From Aliiroseovarius lamellibrachiae (GTDB lineage: Bacteria; Pseudomonadota; Alphaproteobacteria; Rhodobacterales; Rhodobacteraceae), in assembly GCF_018599245.1 (NCBI RefSeq), contig NZ_JAHEVJ010000003.1:359813-423812 (forward strand): a stretch of 64,000 nucleotides of DNA, read 5' to 3'. The position numbers and the translations under genes were made by a program. Positions 35,101 through 41,470 of this stretch are shown one piece after another. The notes under the pieces were generated by a model. That model searched no databases, was not told where the DNA came from, and saw nothing but the letters and a program-made list of their open reading frames with translations. Positions within the stretch are counted from its first letter, which is position 1. Every line of letters starts with the position of its first letter.

Positions 35101-35193
35101 CGAAAGCTGCGCACCATGCATCAACTGACAGCCCAGATCGCCCATTTCTTCCATCAGGAAGTCTTCAAGATCGGCTTCAATCAAAAACGCCAT
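32113..35193 (-). CDS. hsdR: Type I restriction enzyme subunit R
   Basis: This 1026-aa motor-nuclease cuts unmodified DNA after translocation. The N-terminal PD-(D/E)xK nuclease reads RIPDMVIFLNGLPLVVIELK (residues ~140-160). Helicase motifs are GVIWHTQGSGKSLLM (motif I, ~297) and VMVDEAHRTQYG (DEAH box, ~396), with later FTGTPVELVG and QAIARVNRVFKGKPAGLVVD. Full length suggests function. ATG 35193 or the GTG three bases before it could start it; AGGTGA lies just upstream. It is last in the hsdM-hsdS-hsdR operon, 57 bases after hsdS. Confidence 0.95.
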   Translation of the reverse strand: MAFLIEADLEDFLMEEMGDLGCQLMHGAQLSPDVKPALRASNRDTILEPVFMDALRAINPDLPERALIDASKKILDPVFTTDVVQENRRIHRLMVEGIKATYVQDGEERGAVVHLVDWEDQNNDWRAVNQVDVVGKAPRIPDMVIFLNGLPLVVIELKGTEGKDIEAAFNQIETYKADIPDLFRTTLLNVISDGFTARYGSLSANLDRFMTWRTLDGETLVPAGTDLALETLARGLLNRQTLLDLLRWCVVFEDEGKGPIKKVAGYHQFFAVRKAMDAIASARGQDGKAGVIWHTQGSGKSLLMTFLAGRVMHDPQLENPTLLVLTDRNDLDNQLFATFARCKDILGEEPVQADSISDVKSLLDRDVGGVVFSTIQKFRPDAGGEFPEITDRSNVIVMVDEAHRTQYGFDAKMTKEGDVKYGLAYQLRQALPNAVYVAFTGTPVELVGANTRGVFGEYIDVYDIAQAVEDGATVPIYYEARVAKIKLNEDLADEIDEVFDDATEELEEEETDAAAKKWSRVEALVGADNRLDAVVADILQHFDARIEAIDGKAMIVCMSRRICAEVYDRIVATRPKWHGDTDDTGEVKVVMTGNATDPAAMQPHIRSKSRQEAIRNRYKDPADPLKLVIVRDMWLTGFDAPCMHTLYVDKPMKGHGLMQAIARVNRVFKGKPAGLVVDYIGIAADLKNALAHYSQSDQKQTGVNEAEAVSAFLDALDVARQQFFGYDYADVLDGSSKDRIKVLPPAIEHILNKSIQDDGASVKRFQDAVAALVKAFKLASGSPQATEHAVEVAFFSAVRTGIEKLDADRKGKKSGQSDFAIQQLVNNAVASTEVVDILGACGFDRPDISMLSEEFMIELQNMQHKNLAVEALKKLLNGEISARTRSNVVKKDEFSQRLKVAIGRYHNRSVDALQIIQELIEIAKDLRAEPDDGLTTDERAFYDALAQNNSAVEIMSNNELQVIAAELVKTVRGNAGADWWRRENVRAKMRIAVKKILQRHGYPPDLTSDAIKTVLKQAEALATEIS

Positions 35194-35250
35194 CACATCA
35201 CCTGTAAATCATCTTTTGGGCAAACGCCCGAATATGAAGAGGCAGCCGCA

Positions 35251-36579
35251 TCACGCGATTGCCTCTACTTGTTCTTTGGCCTCACCCACGCGCAACTCAC
35301 CGGACATCAGGCGCGGGAGAAGCGTGTCTCGCAGGGCGGCGAGGGTTTGGTTTTCTTCGGACATGGCGTGAATGCGCTCAAACCAGTTTCCACAGACCTC
35401 ACCGAAGGCTTGAAGAAGACCATCTGTTGGTTTGATCACCTCGATCTCTGCAAAAGCTTTGGGGGGCACCCGCTGGTGGCTGTTGGATGTGCCAGTTACC
35501 CTAAAAAGGGCCTCATCACGGAAGTTTGCCGAGGACATCAGGCAATAAAGCCAGGGCGTTTGAAGTTCATGAAGCGCCTTGGCGACATAGAACTCCGTCG
35601 AAGAAGCAGGAATTGCCGCTTCTTCATCTGTCTGCGCCCACCACACGCGGGATATCGACGGATTAAGGCGCGAAAACAGAATTGCATTGTTTGGAACAAA
35701 CAGCTTGTTGCTTTTGATATCTTTGCCGTTTTCTAAGACAGGAACGCGCCCAGTATCGAATGCTGGCAGGCTGAAATGATGGAATGGCTGATCTGGCTGA
35801 TCCATCGGTTTCACCGTCTGTTTTACATGCTCACAGACTGCAGAAACCGTCGACTGTTCCCACCCCTCCGGCAGGCCATTCTCGCCGAAGCTGTCGGGGA
35901 AGAGAGCGGCGGTGGCGGCGTCCATGTGGGCGGGGGTGCGGCCTGCGGCTTTGGCGTGGACGGGGTCGAAGTCAACGAACCACGACCGATAAAGCGCCTG
36001 CGCCAACTCTTCCAGCGTCGCCGCCGTCTTGCGGTTCACCTCAATCTTGTCATCCAGCGCCCCGAGGATCGCCGCGATCTCGAGTTGTTCTTCTATATTT
36101 GGGATATCGATTTCTGCGCTAAGTATTTGAGCTGGCGAGAGATTTGCTTGCCCCCCAGAGCTGGTAGCAATCGCAATGAATTGCTCTTGATAGGGAAACG
36201 AACTCAGCAAATACCCCATAAAGCGAATACTCGCCTGCTTTTCCTTTTTGAGACGGAGCGCCCCGACTCGCTGATTCAGAAAGTAAGGTGTCGCCCTGTC
36301 AAAGAAGGCGACTTTACCAACCCATGTCTCCGGCGAACCGTCATGCCGGTTCCCTGACATGCTGATGAGAAGGTCCTGAGGCTTAGCAAGTTTGTTGGCG
36401 CGTTCCGTTAAGAATTTGTCCGATACATAAGAGAACTCATGCTCACTGAAGAAACCTGCTTTTACGTTTTTGATCTTAATAACTGGAACGCCTTGATCAA
36501 TGAAGTCTCTGCTTTTGAAGGCGAAACCATTTTCAAGCTCAAACAAGTCACCGACGGACAAAATTTGGCGACTTATCAT
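35251..36579 (-). CDS. hsdS: Type I restriction enzyme specificity subunit S
   Basis: This 442-aa subunit picks the DNA target for methylation and cutting. Two target-recognition domains are visible, each followed by a conserved helical spacer: IEEQLEIAAILGALDDKIEV (residues ~165-185) ending EELAQALYRSWFVDFDP, and SEENQTLAALRDTLLPRLMS near the C-terminus. The recognised sequence cannot be read from the protein. Its ATG overlaps the hsdM stop by four bases, so the two are co-translated. Both halves look intact. Confidence 0.94.
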   Translation of the reverse strand: MISRQILSVGDLFELENGFAFKSRDFIDQGVPVIKIKNVKAGFFSEHEFSYVSDKFLTERANKLAKPQDLLISMSGNRHDGSPETWVGKVAFFDRATPYFLNQRVGALRLKKEKQASIRFMGYLLSSFPYQEQFIAIATSSGGQANLSPAQILSAEIDIPNIEEQLEIAAILGALDDKIEVNRKTAATLEELAQALYRSWFVDFDPVHAKAAGRTPAHMDAATAALFPDSFGENGLPEGWEQSTVSAVCEHVKQTVKPMDQPDQPFHHFSLPAFDTGRVPVLENGKDIKSNKLFVPNNAILFSRLNPSISRVWWAQTDEEAAIPASSTEFYVAKALHELQTPWLYCLMSSANFRDEALFRVTGTSNSHQRVPPKAFAEIEVIKPTDGLLQAFGEVCGNWFERIHAMSEENQTLAALRDTLLPRLMSGELRVGEAKEQVEAIA

Positions 36580-38096
36580 TTCAACTCCCCCAAACGATCT
36601 TCGATCTGCGCTTCCAGCCGCCGTCCCTCGGCAAACTGCTGGCGCAAGGCCCTCATCAGGCGGGTGAACTTTTCCTCAAAGGGTTCGCCGTCATCCTCCA
36701 CCTCTCCTGCGCCGACATAGCGGCCTGGGGTCAGGACGAAGTTGTGTTTGGCGATCTCTTCGGTTGTGGCTGACTTGCAGAAGCCCGCGACGTCTTCATA
36801 TGCGCCTGCGTCCGGCTCACCCCGCCAAGCGTGATAGGCGGTGGCGATTTTCTCGATTTCCACGCGCGACAGCTCTTTTTGCTTGCGCGATCCCGGCACC
36901 AGCGCGCCCATCTTGCGCGCGTCGATAAACAGCACCTCACCGCGACGGTCGCGCAGCTTTGCGTCCTTGGCGATACCGTTGGATTTATCCTTGGCCAAGA
37001 TCCACAAGCAGGCCGGGATCTGCGTGCCGTAGAACAGCTGCCCCGGTAGGGCGACCATGGCATCGACCGCGTCGCCTTCGACCATGGCGCGGCGAATATC
37101 GCCTTCGCCACCAGACATGGACGACATCGAGCCATTGGCCAGCACCACGCCGCCGATCCCCTTGGAGGACAGGTGCGTGTGAATGTGTTGGAGCCACGCG
37201 TAGTTCGCATTGCCGACAGGCGGCGCGCCGAATTTCCAACGCGCATCCTCGCGCAGCAGATCACCGGACCAGTCCGAGATGTTGAACGGCGGGTTGGCGA
37301 GGACATAGTCAAAGCGTTCATCCGGGAAGGCATCTTTGAGCAGCGTGCCTTCGGAATTCCAACGGATCTCCGCAAAGATACCGCGAATGGCAAGGTTCAT
37401 GCGCGCCAGACCATAGGTGGTGTGGTTGCGTTCCTGACCATAGATGGCAATGTCGTTCTTCTGGCCTTTGTGTGCGTCGATGAACTTTTCCGACTGCACA
37501 AAAAAGCCGCCAGTGCCGCAGCAGGGGTCATAGACGCGGCCTTTGGTGGGTTCGATCATCTCGATCAGCGTGTCAACTACGGGTTTGGGCGTGTAGAACT
37601 CACCACCGCGTTTGCCCTCGGCAGATGCAAATTCACCGATGAAGTATTCATAGACGCGGCCGATCAGGTCGAAGTCTTCATCGTTGCCAGCCAGCTTGAA
37701 GTTGGTGAACAGGTCCATCAAGCCCGACAGCATGCCACGGTCCATGCTTTCCTTGCCATAGACCTTCGGGAGCGCACCTTTCAGGCTTTCGTTGTCAGCC
37801 TCGATCGCGCGCATGGCATCGTCGAGCATGACACCGATCTCTGGGCTTTTGGAATTCTTGGCCAGAAAAGACCAGCGCGCCTTTTCCGGCACCCAAAAGA
37901 TGTTCTCGGCCAGGTATTCGTCGCGGTCTTCTGCGTCCGAGTATTGGTCCTCGGAAAGTGTATCGTGCAAACGCTGAAAGGACTCCGAGACATATCGGAG
38001 GAAGATCAGGCCAAGAGCCACGTGTTTGTATTCGCCGGGGTCCATATTGCCCCACATTTTGTCTGCTGCGGCGAAAAGGGTGGTTTCGATGCTCAT
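36576..38096 (-). CDS. hsdM: Type I restriction-modification DNA methyltransferase subunit M
   Basis: This 506-aa subunit adds methyl groups to adenine N6. The SAM-binding motif I is RVYDPCCGTGGFFVQ (~residue 190) and the catalytic motif IV is YVLANPPFNISDWS (~267). The N-terminal HsdM helical domain (MSIETTLFAAADKMWGNMDP) is present. It is first in the operon. GAGGAAG just before ATG 38096 is the ribosome site. Upstream lies a perfect dyad at 38147-38163. Methylation before restriction, as required to protect a new host, is favoured by this order. Confidence 0.95.
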   Translation of the reverse strand: MSIETTLFAAADKMWGNMDPGEYKHVALGLIFLRYVSESFQRLHDTLSEDQYSDAEDRDEYLAENIFWVPEKARWSFLAKNSKSPEIGVMLDDAMRAIEADNESLKGALPKVYGKESMDRGMLSGLMDLFTNFKLAGNDEDFDLIGRVYEYFIGEFASAEGKRGGEFYTPKPVVDTLIEMIEPTKGRVYDPCCGTGGFFVQSEKFIDAHKGQKNDIAIYGQERNHTTYGLARMNLAIRGIFAEIRWNSEGTLLKDAFPDERFDYVLANPPFNISDWSGDLLREDARWKFGAPPVGNANYAWLQHIHTHLSSKGIGGVVLANGSMSSMSGGEGDIRRAMVEGDAVDAMVALPGQLFYGTQIPACLWILAKDKSNGIAKDAKLRDRRGEVLFIDARKMGALVPGSRKQKELSRVEIEKIATAYHAWRGEPDAGAYEDVAGFCKSATTEEIAKHNFVLTPGRYVGAGEVEDDGEPFEEKFTRLMRALRQQFAEGRRLEAQIEDRLGELK

Positions 38097-38146
38097 GCGG
38101 CTTCCTCAAAAAGTGTTGTTTCTTGCCGAGAATATGGGGATGAAAC

Positions 38147-38163
38147 CCATTTCCCAGAAATGG
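38147..38163. promoter_or_regulatory. Dyad upstream of hsdM
   Basis: CCATTTC-CCA-GAAATGG is a perfect 7-3-7 dyad about 50 bases before the hsdM start, where it could overlap the -35 region. A control protein or the methyltransferase itself might bind here, but no such regulator gene lies in the operon. Confidence 0.4.
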
Positions 38164-38235
38164 ATTCTGCTAAATGCTTTGCGCAACCATAACGTGAAGC
38201 ATGTTTGACGCAAACCATTGTTTGGCTGGAGGAAA

Positions 38236-40026
38236 TCATTTGTATGACAACACGTCACGGACATAGATTTTTCCTTTCGTTAAGCCTAATCGCATAGCTG
38301 GCGTCTTGCCGTCGCCATCCCGTGGCACCAGCATGTAGTTGTAGTAAAACCGAAGGATGGCGACCATCTTGGGGACCATCTCGGGATTGTAGTAGGAATA
38401 GGCATGCCAGATGCGTTGATCGTTTGAGGCCGTTGGGACGCCACGTTCAAAACCCATGACGCGGCGGCGGGCTAAATTGAAGTAGGCATCCACTGGATGA
38501 ATGGTCGCATTGGCAAAGAACTTCGCCAGTCCATCCCAGCCCATGTCATCGAGATCTGTCTTCAGACGAATAAACTTGTAAGGCTCAGACTTGGTATGGA
38601 AAGGCCAAGGCACTCCTGATTTAGCAAGCTTTGCAGCGCGAGCGGCAGGAGCGAGCGAGCGGTAGTTTTTCCACAGCAAGATTAGAGTAATGGCCTGAAA
38701 ATCGCTCAAGTTCGGGAATTCGCTTTTCACCAAGGCCATGTTTTGTGCTTCAGCGGCAATCGAATTGGTAAGGGTGGCTCTGCCCTGGGCCGCCAAGACT
38801 TGCCGATCATCATTGATCATCCCTTTCTTGAAACTAATCTCCGCGACATTGACGCGTCCTGCTTTGATATTTTCTACATTCAAAGCGCAGACGGCTGCTG
38901 CGAGGCCAGCTTCATCATCAAGGCAGTAGTTCGCTGTCTTGAAGCGCTCTCCAATCAGCTTCTTCACATGCATCATATGTGCGAACTTGAAGGCATCACC
39001 GCGAACCCTGCTTCCATGCCCGGGAAGGAGTAGCTTGCCAGCTGTAGCAATATCATCCTTTGAAAAGCGCACTCCCTGCGAGCGCATGAGAGACCCCTGA
39101 TACTCGGTAGCGGACCACAGCCTTGCATGTTTACGCATGCTTCGCGGCAAATCAAAGTCGCCGCAACCTTCCATGGCACTTTCGAGGTCTTCGGGGGAGA
39201 TGCTTGCATCGTAGTCAACGGTGGCTGCCACAACGAATTGAGAAAACTTATGAACTGTGGCCATGTGCAGGAGAGGAATTGTTCCGCGTCGTTTCTTCAC
39301 GGGCCAATTGACCAAGATTGTTTGGATGTCAGTAGTGAAAAACGGCCTTCGGCCTTCGAAACACGCATCCAAACGCTTTTCCCGTTCGTGTGAAAAAGCC
39401 ACGACTTGTTTATGCAAGAAATCCACCTTGCTGTGGATCTGTTTCATACTGACATCGTGAATTTCACAGATGCGGGCGAGAGCAACCTTGTTCACCAGAC
39501 TTTTGAAGATCGCCCCTGTGTCGTCTGTCGACTTGTGCCTCCGAGTTGGTTTGCCAACCGAGAAAGTCTTTTTGCACGATTTGCACTGATATCGGGGGTC
39601 ACCTTTCGCCGTCTTGCCAAAGGACGAGTAAGAACTTGGACTAAGACAAACGGACAGGCCATGGTTCTCACAGGTCGAATTTTGGCAATGTTTTCCGTTT
39701 GTTCTCCTATCTTGTCGACGAACTCTTGAATACTCTTCAGCTACGGCACGGTTTGATTTGACTACATTTGCCACACCGCATGTTGGGCAGATATACGATC
39801 GCTCCTCGCCAGAGCCAGATAAGGTTCCTCGGTTGTCAGACGGCTTTGACCTTCCTCGTCCATCAAGGGGGTCCGGGAAACGACCAAAGGCTTCGCAGTG
39901 AGGATTCCGGCAAAAATTGATCGAAAATCCACCTGGAGTTGCTGGAAGGCGCCTCCTTGCAACTCTCGAAGATTTCTTCGGGAGCTTTTGGGATGAATTT
40001 GCCTCTGATTTTTTCGCCACAACCAA
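38236..40026 (-). CDS. Cys-rich DDE-type transposase-like protein
   Basis: This 596-aa protein begins near the right terminal repeat and reads inward. Four Cys pairs (NFCRNPHCEAFG, YICPTC, HCQNSTCENHG, YQCKSCKKTFSVG; residues 39-151) look like zinc ribbons of InsA-type transposases. A helical HTH-like part follows. An RNase-H-like core is suggested by FFTTDIQTILVNW (Asp 233), FVVAATVDYDAS (271-273) and ANYCLDDEAGLAAAV (370-372). The start is TTG 40026 or GTG 40020; no early ATG exists. It is the only apparently intact mobility gene of the element, so it probably moves it. I cannot name its family. Confidence 0.75.
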   Translation of the reverse strand: MVVAKKSEANSSQKLPKKSSRVARRRLPATPGGFSINFCRNPHCEAFGRFPDPLDGRGRSKPSDNRGTLSGSGEERSYICPTCGVANVVKSNRAVAEEYSRVRRQDRRTNGKHCQNSTCENHGLSVCLSPSSYSSFGKTAKGDPRYQCKSCKKTFSVGKPTRRHKSTDDTGAIFKSLVNKVALARICEIHDVSMKQIHSKVDFLHKQVVAFSHEREKRLDACFEGRRPFFTTDIQTILVNWPVKKRRGTIPLLHMATVHKFSQFVVAATVDYDASISPEDLESAMEGCGDFDLPRSMRKHARLWSATEYQGSLMRSQGVRFSKDDIATAGKLLLPGHGSRVRGDAFKFAHMMHVKKLIGERFKTANYCLDDEAGLAAAVCALNVENIKAGRVNVAEISFKKGMINDDRQVLAAQGRATLTNSIAAEAQNMALVKSEFPNLSDFQAITLILLWKNYRSLAPAARAAKLAKSGVPWPFHTKSEPYKFIRLKTDLDDMGWDGLAKFFANATIHPVDAYFNLARRRVMGFERGVPTASNDQRIWHAYSYYNPEMVPKMVAILRFYYNYMLVPRDGDGKTPAMRLGLTKGKIYVRDVLSYK

Positions 40027-40041
40027 GCCCGCAATAGAAAA

Positions 40042-40067
40042 CGCCCCACCAGGTTACTGGTGGGGCG
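40042..40067 (-). terminator. Terminator just inside the right end, stopping leftward transcription
   Basis: CGCCCCACCAG-GTTA-CTGGTGGGGCG is an 11-pair stem; the minus strand runs on into TTTTC. It lies between the right terminal repeat and the transposase start, so it blocks readthrough from trhO into the transposase, as some insertion sequences are known to do. Confidence 0.9.
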
Positions 40068-40073
40068 ATTCAT

Positions 40074-40098
40074 TTTCAACATTTATCGCACAGGCTGG
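40074..40098 (-). repeat. Right terminal inverted repeat (25 bp)
   Basis: It reads TTTCAACATTTATCGC on the plus strand and ends CAGGCTGG, the exact reverse complement of 28296-28320. Confidence 0.95.
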
Positions 40099-40108
40099 CC
40101 ATTTGGGT
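40099..40108 (+). repeat. Target site duplication, right copy
   Basis: CCATTTGGGT, identical and in the same orientation as 28286-28295. It is followed by GCCCTTTT (40109-40116), the right half of the split terminator. Confidence 0.93.
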
Positions 40109-40126
40109 GCCCTTTTGCTTTATCCG

Positions 40127-41044
40127 TTAACGAGGTAGGGGGTCCCGCCCCAAATGACGTTCGCCGCGTTTGGCAGACAATGCCATTTGCTTTTGGCGTT
40201 CGCGGAATCGTTCCCGGCGGGCTTCGTCAAACTGGTCGATGCACTGATGACAGCTCACGCCTTGTTCAAATTCCACACGGTTTTTGTCTTCGGGCAGAAT
40301 GGGTCGGCGGCAGGCATGGCACAGCTCATGCGGGCCTTCGGTCAGCCCGTGACCCACAGAAACGCGGTTGTCAAAGACAAAGCATTCGCCTTCCCAAGTG
40401 CTCTCCTCCTTGGGGATATCTTCCAGATATTGCAGGATGCCACCCTTGAGGTGGAACACATCCTCAACCCCTTGGCTGATCAGGTAATTGGTTGATTTCT
40501 CACAGCGAATGCCGCCGGTGCAAAACATCGCCACACGTTTGTTGTGGAAGCGATCTTTGTTGTCTTGCCACCAGCCGGGGAAATCGCGAAAGCTTTCGGT
40601 TTTGGGATCAACTGCCCCCTCAAACGTGCCGATCGAGACCTCGTAATCATTGCGGGTGTCGATCACCACCACATCATCCTGCGCGATCAGATCGTTCCAA
40701 TCCTCGGGCTGCACGTAATGACCGACAGAGGCATTGGGGTCCACATCCGGCACGCCCATGGTCACGATCTCGTTCTTCAGGCGCACCTTCATTTTGCCAA
40801 AGGGCTGATCGGTTGCGGTGCTTTCTTTCCACGAGAACTCCGCGCAGCCCGGCAAAGCGCGGATATGCGCGAGCACCGCGTCGATGCCTGCGCGAGATCC
40901 GGCAATGGTGCCGTTGATGCCCTCATTGGCAAGCAAAAGCGATCCGGTCACGCCCTTGGCCTGCGCCAGCGCCAACAAGGGGGCCTGCAACGCAGAAGGG
41001 TCGTCAAAGCGGGTGAAGTGATAAAGAGCAGCGATTGTGAACAT
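40127..41044 (-). CDS. trhO: tRNA uridine(34) hydroxylase TrhO (rhodanese family)
   Basis: This 305-aa protein of the YceA/TrhO family makes 5-hydroxyuridine at the wobble base of certain tRNAs. An acylphosphatase-like N-terminal domain (SLLLANEGINGTIAGSRAG) precedes a rhodanese domain with the active-site loop MFCTGGIRCEKSTNYL. A cysteine-rich C-terminal tail (LCHACRRPILPEDKN and SCHQCIDQFDEA) may bind zinc. ATG 41044 gives the family start; the frame is open further. Its stop lies 11 bases from the split terminator shared with acuI. Confidence 0.93.
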   Translation of the reverse strand: MFTIAALYHFTRFDDPSALQAPLLALAQAKGVTGSLLLANEGINGTIAGSRAGIDAVLAHIRALPGCAEFSWKESTATDQPFGKMKVRLKNEIVTMGVPDVDPNASVGHYVQPEDWNDLIAQDDVVVIDTRNDYEVSIGTFEGAVDPKTESFRDFPGWWQDNKDRFHNKRVAMFCTGGIRCEKSTNYLISQGVEDVFHLKGGILQYLEDIPKEESTWEGECFVFDNRVSVGHGLTEGPHELCHACRRPILPEDKNRVEFEQGVSCHQCIDQFDEARRERFRERQKQMALSAKRGERHLGRDPLPR

Positions 41045-41131
41045 GTGCGCCAAATAGGCGGTTGTGGGGGCGGGATCAAGTCCCTGTGTGGGAGCGGTGC
41101 CAATGTGGACGCGAGAGATTGGAAAGAGGGC

Positions 41132-41167
41132 TTGACAATGTAGCGCTATATCGCGATATCTCGATAT
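41132..41167 (+). promoter_or_regulatory. ArsR-type operator in a leaderless promoter
   Basis: A consensus -35 TTGACA lies at 41132-41137. A perfect 12-base palindrome ATATCGCGATAT (41148-41159) runs into a second ATAT-CTCG-ATAT block (41156-41167). A -10 near 41156-41161 would start transcription at the ATG itself. No ribosome-binding site precedes 41168, so a leaderless message is likely. Confidence 0.6.
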
Positions 41168-41470
41168 ATGGATATCGACAAAGCCATTTCGGCTCTCAAC
41201 AACCCCGCTCGTCGCCAAATACTAATCTGGCTGAAGGACCGCTCAAACTTTCCACCTGCGCTGCCAGAACACGCGGATCTGGCGGGGGTTTGTGTTGGAT
41301 ATATTCAAGAGAAATCCGGCCTCTCTCAGTCGACGATTTCGACCTATATGAATGCGTTGAAGGGGGCTGGGCTGGTGTTGTCAGAGCGTCATGGTCAATG
41401 GACTTTTTATCGCCGCAACGAAGAGGTGATTGCCCAGACGTTGAAAAAGCTTTCGGAGGATCTGCAATGA
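41168..41470 (+). CDS. ArsR family winged-helix regulator
   Basis: This 100-aa regulator shows MDIDKAISALNNPARRQILI, the ArsR opening helices, and the recognition helix in GLSQSTISTYMNALKGAGLV followed by a wing (LSERHGQWTFYRRNEE). The two central cysteines of metal-sensing ArsR are absent; Cys 41 is single (AGVCVGYI). It may therefore sense an organic or redox signal. It overlaps the next gene by four bases (ATGA), so it most likely controls the reductase. The operator overlaps its own start. Confidence 0.88.
   Translation: MDIDKAISALNNPARRQILIWLKDRSNFPPALPEHADLAGVCVGYIQEKSGLSQSTISTYMNALKGAGLVLSERHGQWTFYRRNEEVIAQTLKKLSEDLQ

Larger units (their letters stand above)
28296..40098. mobile_element. 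11.8-kb transposon carrying a type I restriction-modification operon
   Basis: The ends are perfect 25-base inverted repeats beginning CCAGCCTGTGCG, flanked by a 10-base direct repeat. The interior holds a decayed transposase, a TetR-lipoprotein pair, a 124-aa unknown gene, hsdR-hsdS-hsdM and an apparently intact transposase-like gene. The termini are visibly richer in A and T than the host. Identical ends and duplication suggest recent movement. Neither repeat sequence nor transposase lets me assign a named insertion-sequence family. A 10-base duplication and zinc-ribbon-like N-terminus recall the IS1/IS1595 type, but the transposase is much larger. Confidence 0.92.

Noticed and set aside
33976-35736. 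586-codon plus-strand frame across hsdR and hsdS
   Set aside because: It lies antisense to two clear genes and runs across their gap; no domain, ribosome site or sensible composition.
37173-38192. 339-codon plus-strand frame opposite hsdM
   Set aside because: Antisense shadow of a gene with intact methylase motifs.
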